From contig NZ_CAJZAG010000007.1 of assembly GCF_914271485.1 (NCBI RefSeq), positions 1 through 64,000 on the forward strand: DNA of 64,000 bases, given 5' to 3'. Made by a program: the position numbers and the translations under genes. The DNA comes from Cupriavidus pampae. Its GTDB lineage: Bacteria > Pseudomonadota > Gammaproteobacteria > Burkholderiales > Burkholderiaceae. A model generated the notes under the pieces. The model worked only from the letters and a program-made list of their open reading frames with translations. It was not told where the DNA came from and did not search any database. Shown piece after piece: positions 28,667 to 37,415 of the stretch (position 1 is its first letter; every line of letters starts with the position of its first letter).

Positions 28667-31006
28667 ATGACTAGCAAGACTACCGGCGCGGATGCTGCGT
28701 CGCAACAAGCCCCCCAGCAAGCCCCCAACAGTCCCGAGGCGCAATTGCGCCTCGCCGCGCTCGAGTATCACCGCAGTCCCACCAAAGGCAAGATCCAGGT
28801 CACCGCTACCAAGGCCCTGTCGAACCAGCGCGACCTCTCGCTCGCGTACTCGCCGGGCGTAGCGTATGCCTGCGAGGAGATCGCCAAGGACCCGTCGATG
28901 GCCGCCGAGTACACCTCGCGCGCGAACCTCGTGGCGGTGGTGACCAACGGTACCGCAGTGCTGGGTCTGGGCGATATCGGCCCGCTGGCCGGCAAGCCCG
29001 TGATGGAAGGCAAGGGCTGCCTGTTCAAGAAATTCGCCGGCATCGACGTGTTCGACATCGAACTCGATGCGCGCGATCCGGACAAGATCGTCGAGATCGT
29101 GGCCGCGCTGGAGCCGACGCTCGGCGGCGTGAACCTCGAGGACATCAAGGCGCCCGAATGCTTCTACATCGAGAAGAAGCTGCGCGAGCGCATGAACATT
29201 CCCGTCTTCCATGACGATCAGCACGGTACCGCGATCATCTCGGCCGCCGCACTGCTGAACGGCCTGAAGGTCGTGGGCAAGGAAATCGGCAAGGTCAAGC
29301 TGGCCGTGTCGGGTGCCGGCGCAGCCGCCATCGCTTGCCTGGACACCATGGTGAGCCTCGGCGTGAAGCGCGAGAACGTCTACGTGGTGGACTCGAAGGG
29401 CGTGATCCATGTGGGCCGCGACGCCAACATGGAAGCCAACAAGGCTCGCTACGCGCAGGACACCTCGGCCCGTACGCTGGCCGATATCGTCAAGGACGCC
29501 GACGTGTTCCTGGGCTGCTCGACCGCGGGCGTGCTGACGGGCGACATGGTCAAGACGATGGCCGACAAGCCCATCATCCTGGCGCTGGCCAATCCGGAAC
29601 CGGAAATCCGCCCGGAAGTCGCCAAGGCCGCGCGCCCGGACTGCATCATCGCCACCGGCCGTTCGGACTATCCGAACCAGGTCAACAACGTGCTGTGCTT
29701 CCCGTACATCTTCCGTGGCGCGCTCGACTGCGGCGCGACCAAGATCACGGAAGAGATGAAGCTTGCATGCGTGAAGGCGATCGCCGAGCTGGCCGAGGCC
29801 GAGCTCAATGACGCCGTGGCCGCTGCCTACGGTGGTGCCGAGCTCAAGTTCGGCCCCGACTACATCATCCCGACGCCGTTCGACCAGCGCCTGATCGAGA
29901 AGATCGCGCCGGCCGTAGCCAAGGCCGCGGAGGAATCGGGCGTGGCAACGCGTCCGATCAAGGACTACGAAGCCTATCGCCAGCAACTGACGCACTACGT
30001 CTATCACACCGGCCTGATGATGAAGCCGGTGTTCACGGCTGCCAAGGCCGCGCCGAAGCGCGTGGTCTACGCCGAGGGCGAGGAAGAGCGCGTGCTGCGC
30101 GCGGTGCAGAGCGTGGTCGATGAAGGCCTCGCGCGTCCGATCCTGATCGGCCGCCCGAACGTGATCCAGATGCGTATCGACAAGGCCGGCCTGCGCCTGC
30201 GCGCGGGTGTGGACTTCGAACTCGTGAATCCCGACGACGATCCGCGCTACCGCGCCTACCACGAGGCCTACCACGCGCTGCGTGGCCGCGACGGCGTAAC
30301 GCCGGACATGGCCAAGGTGGCGCTGCGTCGTTCGAACACGCTGATCGGCACCATGCTGATGCATATGGGCGATGCCGACGCGCTGCTGTGCGGCACGGTG
30401 GGTCGCTTCGAGGGTCACCTCGAACACGTGCGCGACGTCATCGGCATGAAGCCCGAGGCCAAGGTGTTCGCGGCCATGAACGCGCTGATGCTCGAGAAGT
30501 ACACGCTGTTTATCACCGACACGTTCGTCAACGACGATCCGACCGCCGATGAACTCGCGTGCATCACGCAACTGGCTGCCGAGGAGATCGCGCGCTTCGG
30601 CCTGCATCCGAAGGTCGCGCTGACGTCGCACTCGATGTTCGGCTCGTCGGAGCGTCCGTCCGCGCGCAAGATGCGTGAGGCGGCCGAGATCCTGGCGAAG
30701 GTGGCACCGCAGCTCGAGGTGGAAGGCGAGATGCAGGGCGACGCGGCGCTGGTCGAGGACGTGCGTCGTCACTTCCTGCCGACCACCAAGCTCGCCGGCA
30801 GCGCCAACCTGCTGGTCATGCCGACGCTGGACGCGGCCAACATCGCGTTCAACCTGCTCAAGATCACGGGCGGCCAGGGCGTGACGGTGGGTCCGATCCT
30901 GCTGGGCGCCGCCAAGCCGGTGCACATCCTGACCCCGCAGGCCACCACGCGCCGTATCGTCAATATGACGGCCGTGGCAGTGGCGGAAGCCGGCGCACTG
31001 CGTTAA
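28667..31006 (+). CDS. maeB: NADP-dependent malic enzyme with phosphotransacetylase-like domain
   Basis: 779 residues from the ATG at 28667 (an ATG at 28643 is an alternative). The malic enzyme domain (~1-430) shows [28 protein letters not shown] with the metal site, and the dinucleotide loop [16 protein letters not shown]-like domain (~445-779) follows with [17 protein letters not shown] and [17 protein letters not shown]. This two-domain form is the MaeB type, which decarboxylates malate to pyruvate with NADP+; the PTA-like part is regulatory and not expected to be catalytic. TAGAAT at 28560-28565 may be a -10. A strong terminator follows. Confidence 0.95.
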   Translation: MTSKTTGADAASQQAPQQAPNSPEAQLRLAALEYHRSPTKGKIQVTATKALSNQRDLSLAYSPGVAYACEEIAKDPSMAAEYTSRANLVAVVTNGTAVLGLGDIGPLAGKPVMEGKGCLFKKFAGIDVFDIELDARDPDKIVEIVAALEPTLGGVNLEDIKAPECFYIEKKLRERMNIPVFHDDQHGTAIISAAALLNGLKVVGKEIGKVKLAVSGAGAAAIACLDTMVSLGVKRENVYVVDSKGVIHVGRDANMEANKARYAQDTSARTLADIVKDADVFLGCSTAGVLTGDMVKTMADKPIILALANPEPEIRPEVAKAARPDCIIATGRSDYPNQVNNVLCFPYIFRGALDCGATKITEEMKLACVKAIAELAEAELNDAVAAAYGGAELKFGPDYIIPTPFDQRLIEKIAPAVAKAAEESGVATRPIKDYEAYRQQLTHYVYHTGLMMKPVFTAAKAAPKRVVYAEGEEERVLRAVQSVVDEGLARPILIGRPNVIQMRIDKAGLRLRAGVDFELVNPDDDPRYRAYHEAYHALRGRDGVTPDMAKVALRRSNTLIGTMLMHMGDADALLCGTVGRFEGHLEHVRDVIGMKPEAKVFAAMNALMLEKYTLFITDTFVNDDPTADELACITQLAAEEIARFGLHPKVALTSHSMFGSSERPSARKMREAAEILAKVAPQLEVEGEMQGDAALVEDVRRHFLPTTKLAGSANLLVMPTLDAANIAFNLLKITGGQGVTVGPILLGAAKPVHILTPQATTRRIVNMTAVAVAEAGALR

Positions 31007-31049
31007 AGCAATGGCAGCTCTCACGCAGTGAGGGTGCAGCAAAAAGAAA

Positions 31050-31077
31050 AGCCGGGTCGCAAGACCCGGCTTTTTTC
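31050..31077 (+). terminator. Rho-independent terminator of maeB
   Basis: AGCCGGGTC-GCAA-GACCCGGCT with a 6-T tract; the preceding A-run makes it bidirectional, serving also the convergent small gene at 31096. Confidence 0.92.
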
Positions 31078-31095
31078 CATTCCCTGTGTGCGCAG

Positions 31096-31341
31096 CTATT
31101 GCAACACGTTGTACTGCTCGCGCATGACCACGATGATCGAACGCGCTGCTGCGAGTTGCTGCGTTACGTCATCGAAGCGGTCCTCACGGAAGTCCACTTC
31201 CGCACTCCAGTTGCAACCGGTGTGATCAGGTCGATGCACGCGCATGGCGTGCAACTCCAACTCACCGCACTCTGGATTGCTATCCAGGCACTGGCTCAGG
31301 ATCGCCATCAATTCCGAACGGGTCTTCGCATAACGCCTCAT
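31096..31341 (-). CDS. Small conserved-looking cytoplasmic protein
   Basis: 81 residues: MRRYAKTRSELMAILSQCL then ELELHAMRVHRPD, NWSAEVDFREDRFDD and a C-terminal helix QLAAARSIIVVMREQYNVL. The alternating helix-strand-helix pattern and ordinary codon use suggest a real gene. No signal peptide or membrane segment, three Cys. I do not recognise the family. The upstream region carries an inverted repeat TTCCGG/CCGGAA at 31371-31390, a possible operator. Confidence 0.55.
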   Translation of the reverse strand: MRRYAKTRSELMAILSQCLDSNPECGELELHAMRVHRPDHTGCNWSAEVDFREDRFDDVTQQLAAARSIIVVMREQYNVLQ

Positions 31342-31370
31342 GAGTCACCTCACTCGTTCCTGTCTCGTGA

Positions 31371-31390
31371 TTCCGGCACAGAGTCCGGAA
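31371..31390. promoter_or_regulatory. Inverted repeat upstream of the 81-residue protein gene
   Basis: TTCCGG-CACAGAGT-CCGGAA, perfect 6-bp arms, 30 bp upstream of the start codon at 31341. Could be a repressor site or an mRNA hairpin; nothing more can be said. Confidence 0.3.
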
Positions 31391-31499
31391 CCCCATTTAA
31401 GGACTGCGAGGAGACTGCCGCCAATTGAATCCGCCTATGAAGTCCCTGCTTTCGATCTTGCGCGATTGCTGCGGCGCGGCATCTTAAAATCGTGCAACA

Positions 31500-31529
31500 C
31501 GCTCTCTTCTCCCAAAAGAGAAGAGAGCG
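31500..31529 (-). terminator. Perfect hairpin downstream of the porin gene
   Basis: CGCTCTCTTCTC-CCAAAA-GAGAAGAGAGCG, a perfect 12-bp stem starting 7 bp after the porin stop on the minus strand. There is no long U-tract, so it may act as a 3' stabiliser as well as a terminator. Confidence 0.7.
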
Positions 31530-31536
31530 TCGCGCG

Positions 31537-32625
31537 TCAGAACTTGTGGCGGATGCCTACGCCAAAACTGTCGCCGTGTTCGACGCCGACAATCTTGTCG
31601 TAGAAGTAGGCCGCGTACACATCCGTGCGCTTGGACAGGTTGTAGTCGTACGCCAGCGCGAAGGTATTGCGCTTGAAGTCCGAGATCGCGTTGTCGGTCT
31701 TGCCGTAGGCGTACGTGGCCAGCACCGCGCCGGCGCCCACCGGCACCGAGGCGCCGACCTGACCGGTGGTCTTCTTGATATCGCCGCTCGGCACCGCGCC
31801 ACTGACGCTGGTCTTGATGTACTGGCCCTGCGCGAACAGCTTGACGATCTTGAAGTCGTACGAGAGGCCAGCCTGTACCGCGCTCTGCTTGCTGACGCCG
31901 GTCAGCAGCGAGTTGTTACCGGTGGCGATATCGAACGGCGTGTTGTCGAACTTGACCTGCTGGAACGCCAGCGTCGCGGCAAAGTCGCCGCTGAAGTAGG
32001 TCACGTTGCCGCCCCACTTGTTCTGGCTGTAATTGCCGGCGTTCTCGCCGAGGCCATAGATGAAGTTGGCGGTCAGGCCACCCCAGGTCGGCGTGGAGTA
32101 CAGCACCGAATTGTTCCAGCCCGAGTCGCCGATGATGCCCGGATCGTAGACGCCCGGCGCGGACGCCGTGAAGTAGGTGTGGAACACCATCGGCGAGAAC
32201 ACGTACGAGTCGATCAGCGGATTGAACAGAATCGTCGATACGAAATACGGCGTGGTGTTGCGGCCGAGCTTCAGCGTACCGTACGTGTTGTTCTCGAGGC
32301 CGACGAACGCGTTACGGCTGAACATCGAGTCACCGTCGAAGCGGCCGACGCGGCCGTTATCGGTCCGGTAGAACGCGTTGAGGTCGAAAATCGCGCGCGT
32401 GCCCGCGCCCAGGTCTTCCGAGCCTTTGATGCCCCAGTAGGACGTTTGCATGCCGCCCGAGTTCGCGACGAACGCGCGTTCGCCGGTGCCCGGACTCTTG
32501 ATGCCGCCGATAAACATATCGGCCTGACCATAAAGCGTGACGCCCGATTGCGCCAGGGTGGCGCCCGAATACAGGACAGCCGCGATCGCCGCCAGCTTGA
32601 AAGCCGGCTTGTAATGCTTCGACAT
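31537..32625 (-). CDS. Gram-negative general porin (Burkholderia type)
   Basis: 362 residues with a signal peptide (AAIAAVLYSGATLA) and mature start QSGVTLYGQADMFIGG, the classic start of the Porin_4 / OmpC-like family in betaproteobacteria. The repeating beta strands (GIKGSEDLGAGTRAIFDL, NAFVGLENNTYGTLKLGRN, RTDVYAAYFYDKI) and the terminal aromatic residue (GIRHKF) recognised by the BAM machinery are present. It forms a trimeric 16-stranded outer-membrane channel. It is monocistronic: a hairpin follows, and 175 bp separate it from the next gene upstream. A role in purine uptake is possible only by proximity. Confidence 0.93.
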   Translation of the reverse strand: MSKHYKPAFKLAAIAAVLYSGATLAQSGVTLYGQADMFIGGIKSPGTGERAFVANSGGMQTSYWGIKGSEDLGAGTRAIFDLNAFYRTDNGRVGRFDGDSMFSRNAFVGLENNTYGTLKLGRNTTPYFVSTILFNPLIDSYVFSPMVFHTYFTASAPGVYDPGIIGDSGWNNSVLYSTPTWGGLTANFIYGLGENAGNYSQNKWGGNVTYFSGDFAATLAFQQVKFDNTPFDIATGNNSLLTGVSKQSAVQAGLSYDFKIVKLFAQGQYIKTSVSGAVPSGDIKKTTGQVGASVPVGAGAVLATYAYGKTDNAISDFKRNTFALAYDYNLSKRTDVYAAYFYDKIVGVEHGDSFGVGIRHKF

Positions 32626-32800
32626 GGGTAAAGACCTCCGTGGTTTGATACCGTTCAGAACGTGTTGTGCTGGGTTCGCTGTGGCTGGCCGGCGCGGCGC
32701 GCCTCTGATGGGTGCTACCGTCTTTTATCGAATCTCCGGTATGGCGAACGACGTCCTGCTCTCTTCTGATTTCTCTCTTCTTTATCCGCCCGTTTTTTGC

Positions 32801-33328
32801 TCAGCCGGATACTAAGTCGTCGAGTCGAAACTGCGCAATGCGATGAATCTGATTGATGCAGGTTTGCAACTCGACGTCGGGCGCGTTATCGATGCGCCTT
32901 GCAAATTCCGCGATGATGCCGTGGCGATCGTAGCCACGCACCGCGAGGATGAAGGGGAAGCCAAACTTGCGGTTGTAGTCCGCATTGAGCTGTTGCAGCT
33001 GCTCGAACTCCGCGGGCGTGCACAGGTGCAGCCCGGCGCCGCTCTGCTCGCGGGTGGACTCGTCGGTCAGCTCGCCGCGCACCGCGGCCTTGCCCGCCAG
33101 TTCCGGGTGGGCGCGCACCAGCGTGAGCTGAGCCTCGCGTCCGGCTTGATCGACGGCCTCGCGCAACGCCGCGGCCAGCGCGGCGAGGTTGGCAAACGGC
33201 CGTTTGCGCGCGGCGCTCTCCGCGAACCACGGCGAATGCTCGTAGATGCCGCCGAGCACCTCGACAAAGCCGGCCTCCGGCATCGCATTGAGTTGCGCGA
33301 TCGTGTAGGGGGTACCCGGCGCCGTCAT
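32801..33328 (-). CDS. uraD: 2-oxo-4-hydroxy-4-carboxy-5-ureidoimidazoline (OHCU) decarboxylase
   Basis: 175 residues, standard for UraD. The catalytic triad motif VRAHPELAG (H74, E76) and the C-terminal FGFPFILAVRG are both intact. It converts OHCU to S-allantoin, the third step of urate breakdown after urate oxidation and HIU hydrolysis. The start overlaps the stop of puuE by 4 bp, so the two are translationally coupled. The hydroxyisourate hydrolase and PuuD are encoded divergently at 37036-38624. Confidence 0.93.
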   Translation of the reverse strand: MTAPGTPYTIAQLNAMPEAGFVEVLGGIYEHSPWFAESAARKRPFANLAALAAALREAVDQAGREAQLTLVRAHPELAGKAAVRGELTDESTREQSGAGLHLCTPAEFEQLQQLNADYNRKFGFPFILAVRGYDRHGIIAEFARRIDNAPDVELQTCINQIHRIAQFRLDDLVSG

Positions 33329-34281
33329 GCCTGGCCTCCGAACGGGTGCGTCTCTACCCAGTGACGCGCGATATCGACGCGGCGGCAGATCCAGACCTTG
33401 TCGTGCTCCTGCACGTAATCCAGAAAACGTTGCAGCGCGCGGAAGCGACCCGGCCGGCCGAGCAGGCGGCAGTGCATGCCGACCGACAGCATCTTGGGCC
33501 GATCGAGTCCACGCGGATCGCCTTCGGCGTACAGCACGTCGAACGCATCCTTGAGGTACTGGAAGAACTGCTCGCCCGTGTTGAAGCCCTGCGGCGAGGC
33601 AAAGCGCATGTCATTGGAGTCGAGCGTGTAGGGCACCACGAGGTGCGGCTTCTTCTCGCCGCCGGTGACTTCCACTTCGGTCCAGAACGGCAGGTCGTCG
33701 CCGTAGTAATCGGCGTCGTACAACAGGCCACCGTGCTCGACCACCAGCCGGCGCGTGTTGGGACTGTCGCGGCCCGTGTACCAGCCCAGCGGCATCGATC
33801 CGGTCATCTCGCGGATGATCTCCATGCCGATGCGCATATGTTCGCGCTCGGTGGCTTCGTCGATGTTCTGGTAGTGGATCCAGCGCCAGCCGTGGCAGGC
33901 AATCTCGTGACCGAGTTCGACGAACGCGCGCGTGACATCGGGATGCCGCTGCAGCGCCATCGACACGCCGAAGATTGTCAGCGGCAGGCCACGGCGCTCG
34001 AACTCGCGCAGGATGCGCCAGACCCCCGCGCGCGAGCCATATTCGTAGATGCCCTCCATGCTCAGGTGTCGCGCGGGATAGGCGGCCGCGCCGATGATCT
34101 CCGACAGGAATTGCTCGGAGCCGGCATCGCCGTGCAGCACGTTGTTCTCGCCGCCTTCTTCGTAATTGAGCACGAACTGCAGCGCAACGCGTGCGCCGCC
34201 GGGCCATCGCGCATGCGGCGGCTCGGCGCCGTAACCGATCAGGTCGCGTGGGTAGTGTTGGGAATCTTGAGGTTGAGTCAT
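33325..34281 (-). CDS. puuE: Allantoinase, polysaccharide-deacetylase type
   Basis: 318 residues. The polysaccharide-deacetylase-like PuuE family, unrelated to metal amidohydrolase allantoinases: RVALQFVLNYEEGGENN, EYGSRAGVWRILREF, GHEIACHGWRWIHYQ with the family's His pair, and TGRDSPNTRRLVVEHGG. It hydrolyses allantoin to allantoate. The gene lies between the permease and uraD in a single transcript direction. Enzymes for later steps (allantoate and ureidoglycolate) are not in this window. Confidence 0.93.
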   Translation of the reverse strand: MTQPQDSQHYPRDLIGYGAEPPHARWPGGARVALQFVLNYEEGGENNVLHGDAGSEQFLSEIIGAAAYPARHLSMEGIYEYGSRAGVWRILREFERRGLPLTIFGVSMALQRHPDVTRAFVELGHEIACHGWRWIHYQNIDEATEREHMRIGMEIIREMTGSMPLGWYTGRDSPNTRRLVVEHGGLLYDADYYGDDLPFWTEVEVTGGEKKPHLVVPYTLDSNDMRFASPQGFNTGEQFFQYLKDAFDVLYAEGDPRGLDRPKMLSVGMHCRLLGRPGRFRALQRFLDYVQEHDKVWICRRVDIARHWVETHPFGGQA

Positions 34282-34310
34282 GGCTGCTGCGGTGGAGTTG
34301 TTCGGTGCCG

Positions 34311-35726
34311 TTACTCGGTGCCGTGTGAATTGGCGGCGGCGTTGCGCAGCGCTTCTTCCGCGGACTGCACGCCGTTGTAGAACAGGTTCAGCGCCACCGC
34401 GACGATCGTGCCGAGCACGATGCCGCTATGCGTGAACGGGTCGGTCCACTTCGGCAGGTACTGGAACAGCGTGGGGGAGAGCGTCGGGATCATGCCGAAG
34501 CCGATCGCGATGGCGACGATAAACAGGTTGTGGCGATTGCGGTTGAAGTCGCACGAGCCGAGGATGCGAATGCCGGTTGCCGCGACCATGCCGAACATCA
34601 CGATGCCGGCGCCACCGAGCACGAACTGCGGCACCGAGGCCACCACGTGCGCCATCTTCGGAAACAGTCCGAACGCGATCAGGATCAGCCCGCCGGCCAC
34701 GGCCACATAGCGTGAGCGCACACCGGTCACCGTGACCAGCCCCACGTTCTGCGAGAACGACGTGTACGGGAACGTGTTGAACAGACCGCCGACGATGGTG
34801 CCGAGGCCGTCGGCGCGCAGACCGTTGGTCAGCTCGCGATTGGTCAGCCGCTTGCCGGTGATATCGGCCAGCGCCAGGAACATGCCGGTGGACTCTACCA
34901 ACGTGATCAGCATGACGATGCACATCGACAGCACCGCGGTGAGCTGGAACGTCGGCATGCCGAAGTGCAGTGGCGTGATGACCGCTACGTAGCTCGCCTC
35001 ATGCAGGCCCTCGAACGAGACCTTGCCAAAGGCCATCGCCACCAGCGTGCCGATGATGATGCCGAGCAGCACCGCGCAGTTGGCCACGAGGCCGCGGCCG
35101 AATTTGGTCAGCACAAGGATGACCACCAGCACCAGGCCCGCGATGGCCAGACTGCCGAGGTCGCCATAGGCGAGGTTGGGCACATCCTTGACCACGCCGT
35201 CGATGACGGCGCGCACCGTAGGCTGTCCGCCACCGGCCCAGTTGATGCCGACGCGCATCAGCGAGATGCCGATCAGCGTGATCACGGTGCCGGTGACTAC
35301 CGGTGGGAAGAGTCCCAGCATGCGGCCCATCACCGGGGCGATCAGGATACCGAAGATGCCGGACGCGATGACCGCGCCATAGATGCCGAGCAGACCGATC
35401 TCGGGGTCGCCGCCGATGGCGATCATCGGTGCCACCGCCGCGAACGTGACGCCCATCATCACTGGCATGCGAATGCCGAAGCGCCAGAAGCCGAGCGCCT
35501 GGATCAGCGTGGCGATGCCGGCCGCGAACAGATCGGCGTTGATCAGAAAGGCCAACTGGTCCTTGGGTAGCTTGAGCGCGCCGCCCACGATCAGCGGTAC
35601 CGCTACGGTCCCGGCATACATCACCAGCACGTGCTGGAGGCCCAGGGCCAGCAGCCGGCCCGATGGCAGGCGTTCGTTGATGCGATCGGCCGGGGCCGAG
35701 TCTGTTGCGGATGTCGCGGACGTCAT
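34311..35726 (-). CDS. NCS2 family purine permease (urate/xanthine type)
   Basis: 471 residues from the Met at 35726, which has a near-perfect AAGGAGA ribosome-binding site. About fourteen hydrophobic helices. NCS2 hallmarks are the TM1 Gln-His in LQHVLVMYAG, and SQNVGLVTVTGVRSRYVA, the QNxGxxxxTG motif in the form seen in urate/xanthine carriers (UacT, XanQ, UapA branch). It is a proton-coupled uptake system in the inner membrane. First gene of the permease-puuE-uraD transcript, which starts about 145 bp from the end of the GntR gene. Confidence 0.92.
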   Translation of the reverse strand: MTSATSATDSAPADRINERLPSGRLLALGLQHVLVMYAGTVAVPLIVGGALKLPKDQLAFLINADLFAAGIATLIQALGFWRFGIRMPVMMGVTFAAVAPMIAIGGDPEIGLLGIYGAVIASGIFGILIAPVMGRMLGLFPPVVTGTVITLIGISLMRVGINWAGGGQPTVRAVIDGVVKDVPNLAYGDLGSLAIAGLVLVVILVLTKFGRGLVANCAVLLGIIIGTLVAMAFGKVSFEGLHEASYVAVITPLHFGMPTFQLTAVLSMCIVMLITLVESTGMFLALADITGKRLTNRELTNGLRADGLGTIVGGLFNTFPYTSFSQNVGLVTVTGVRSRYVAVAGGLILIAFGLFPKMAHVVASVPQFVLGGAGIVMFGMVAATGIRILGSCDFNRNRHNLFIVAIAIGFGMIPTLSPTLFQYLPKWTDPFTHSGIVLGTIVAVALNLFYNGVQSAEEALRNAAANSHGTE

Positions 35727-35870
35727 GGGTGTCTCCTTCTCCAATCGTGGGGAATCCGTGCCTCCACGCCCGGGCATCGGCCTTGTGCACGCGCGGCAGC
35801 TCTATGGCGCCTGAAGATGCGTGCGGGTTCCGGGTCGTCAAAGAGGCGCGGAGCAAGCCGCGCGCCAGCA

Positions 35871-36674
35871 TCAGTGGGTGTGGCCCCCACCTTGTACGCT
35901 GCCCGGTGTGCTGCCCGGGTTGTTGCCTTGTCCAAGCACACTGCGCAAGTCGAAATTGCCGGGTTCATCGGGTTGCACGCGGTCGGCACAGGCGCCAAGG
36001 TGGTGCGCCATGCGCGTCTTGGCCAGTGCGGCGTCGCCCGCTTCGAGTGCATCGAGGATGTCGTCGTGTTCGTCGAACGAGCACGCGTTGTGGCCCGGCG
36101 CTTCCACGCTGGCGATCATCAGCGTCGTACGCGAGACCAGCCGGCGCATCATCGTCACCAGCAACGCATTGCCGGAAAGCTCGGCCAGCGCGGTATGGAA
36201 TTCCGCCGACAGGCGGATCCAGCGCGGCCGTTCGTGCGAAAGAAACGCCTGCCGTTCTGTTGCTACCATCCTGCGCAGCGGCGCGATGGTAGCTTTGACG
36301 TCGGCGCGGGCCGCCAGCTTGTCGAGCACGGCGCGCTCCAGCATTTGCCGCAGCTCGAACATATCGTGCGCCTCGTCGGTGGACGGGCTCGCAATAAACG
36401 CGCCGCGGTTGGGCTCGAGGTCCACCATGCCGTCCGCCGCCAGCCGCGACAGCACCTTGCGCACGGTATGCCGCGCGGTGGCATAGATCTCGCACAGCGA
36501 GTGCTCGGTCAGCTTGGTGCGCGGCGGCAACCGGTGTTCCATGATCGCGTCGTAGATCTCGTGGTACATGCGCTCTTCCACCGAGCCCTTGCGGGCGGGT
36601 TTGCTGTCGGCGACCGGCAACGGTTCCGTATCGCTGTCGATGGCGGGGGCAATGAGCTTGAGATTCTTGGACAT
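35871..36674 (-). CDS. GntR family (FCD) regulator, likely of purine catabolism
   Basis: 267 residues. The winged helix is at ~31-95 (RMYHEIYDAIMEHRLPPRTKL, SLCEIYATARHTVRKVLSRL, GMVDLEPNRGAF). The FCD ligand domain is at ~105-235, with metal-ligand-type His residues in EFHTALAELSGN and EHDDILDALEAGD, and MAHHLG near the end. The tail is Gly/Pro-rich and disordered. It sits at the divergent centre of the urate genes, adjacent to several ATTGT-N2-ACAAT sites of the type FCD regulators bind, so autoregulation and control of hiuH-puuD are probable. The effector could be a purine or ureide; this is not shown. Confidence 0.88.
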   Translation of the reverse strand: MSKNLKLIAPAIDSDTEPLPVADSKPARKGSVEERMYHEIYDAIMEHRLPPRTKLTEHSLCEIYATARHTVRKVLSRLAADGMVDLEPNRGAFIASPSTDEAHDMFELRQMLERAVLDKLAARADVKATIAPLRRMVATERQAFLSHERPRWIRLSAEFHTALAELSGNALLVTMMRRLVSRTTLMIASVEAPGHNACSFDEHDDILDALEAGDAALAKTRMAHHLGACADRVQPDEPGNFDLRSVLGQGNNPGSTPGSVQGGGHTH

Positions 36675-36774
36675 GTCTGCACCCGAGAGAGGAGGTGGGG
36701 CGATCGTAGCGAGCGTGTTGCCGGGTCGGACATCGGCGCGCGTGATGATCGGTATTCAGGGTTGATGAGCTAAA

Positions 36775-36788
36775 AATTGTTGACAATT
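36775..36788. promoter_or_regulatory. Operator-like site 1 (AATTGT-TG-ACAATT)
   Basis: A 14-bp inverted repeat with perfect 6-bp arms, 101 bp upstream of the GntR start. It matches the short palindromes bound by FCD-type GntR proteins. Confidence 0.65.
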
Positions 36789-36808
36789 ATTTGGATAGGG
36801 ACGCACCA

Positions 36809-36818
36809 TTGTCAACAA
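36809..36818. promoter_or_regulatory. Operator-like site 2 (TTGT-CA-ACAA)
   Basis: Centred 32 bp (about three helical turns) from site 1. A weaker copy, TTTT-CG-ACAA, is centred 22 bp further at 36831-36840, and a half-site TTGTCA lies at 36859-36864. Confidence 0.6.
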
Positions 36819-37035
36819 AACCACCCAAGGTTTTCGACAAATCCGGGTAAGTACGGAGTTGTCATAAGGATGAGCGGGGCGCATCGTCGCCTCGCAACAT
36901 TCGGTTTGAACTCGTTTTGAAGATTCAGTTTGCGCCGGGATGCGTGACCACACGTACCGAGCGGGCACCCTTCCCACAAGGGGTGCTAGTGAAGGCAGCG
37001 GCGCCTATCACAACCCAAACGTCAAGGATGACAAG

Positions 37036-37389
37036 ATGGGACGCCTCACTACGCATGTACTGGACACGGCCGCCGGCATTCCCGGTCACGGCATGTCGAT
37101 CGCGCTGCATAAAATTGTCAACAATCAGCGCGAGACACTCAAGCGCCTCGTGACCAATCACGATGGTCGCGCCGACGCGCCGCTGCTCGAAGGCGACGCG
37201 CTGGTCCCCGGCGTCTACGAACTCGAGTTCGGCGCCGGCGACTACTTTCGCGCTCAGGGCGTCAAGTTGCCCGAGCCCGCCTTTCTCGACGTGGTGACGC
37301 TGCGCTTCGGCATTGCCGACGCTGGCGCGCACTACCACGTGCCGTTGCTCGTATCGCCGTGGTCGTACTCGACCTATCGCGGCAGCTGA
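37036..37389 (+). CDS. hiuH: 5-hydroxyisourate hydrolase
   Basis: 117 residues from the ATG at 37036, with AAGGA eight bases upstream. Transthyretin-like HIUase: the N-terminal LTTHVLDTAAGIPGHG with the catalytic His, LKRLVTNHDGRADAPLL, AHYHVPLLVSPWSYSTYRGS with a catalytic His and the diagnostic C-terminal YRGS. It hydrolyses 5-hydroxyisourate to OHCU. puuD starts 26 bp downstream with its own strong ribosome-binding site. The coding sequence contains an operator-like palindrome at 37114-37125. Confidence 0.94.
   Translation: MGRLTTHVLDTAAGIPGHGMSIALHKIVNNQRETLKRLVTNHDGRADAPLLEGDALVPGVYELEFGAGDYFRAQGVKLPEPAFLDVVTLRFGIADAGAHYHVPLLVSPWSYSTYRGS
37114..37125. promoter_or_regulatory. Operator-like site 3 inside hiuH (ATTGT-CA-ACAAT)
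   Basis: A perfect-arm copy of the same palindrome as sites 1 and 2, about 80 bp inside the hiuH coding sequence. It could allow looping or act as a roadblock, or be a coincidence; the local codons (att gtc aac aat) are AT-rich compared with the rest of the gene. Confidence 0.45.
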
Positions 37390-37415
37390 CGCGACCCGCG
37401 GGAAGGAGACACATC

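Noticed and set aside
28604..31042. 812-codon minus-strand frame opposite maeB
   Set aside because: Antisense shadow rich in His, Arg and Gln with no motif; MaeB fills the plus strand.
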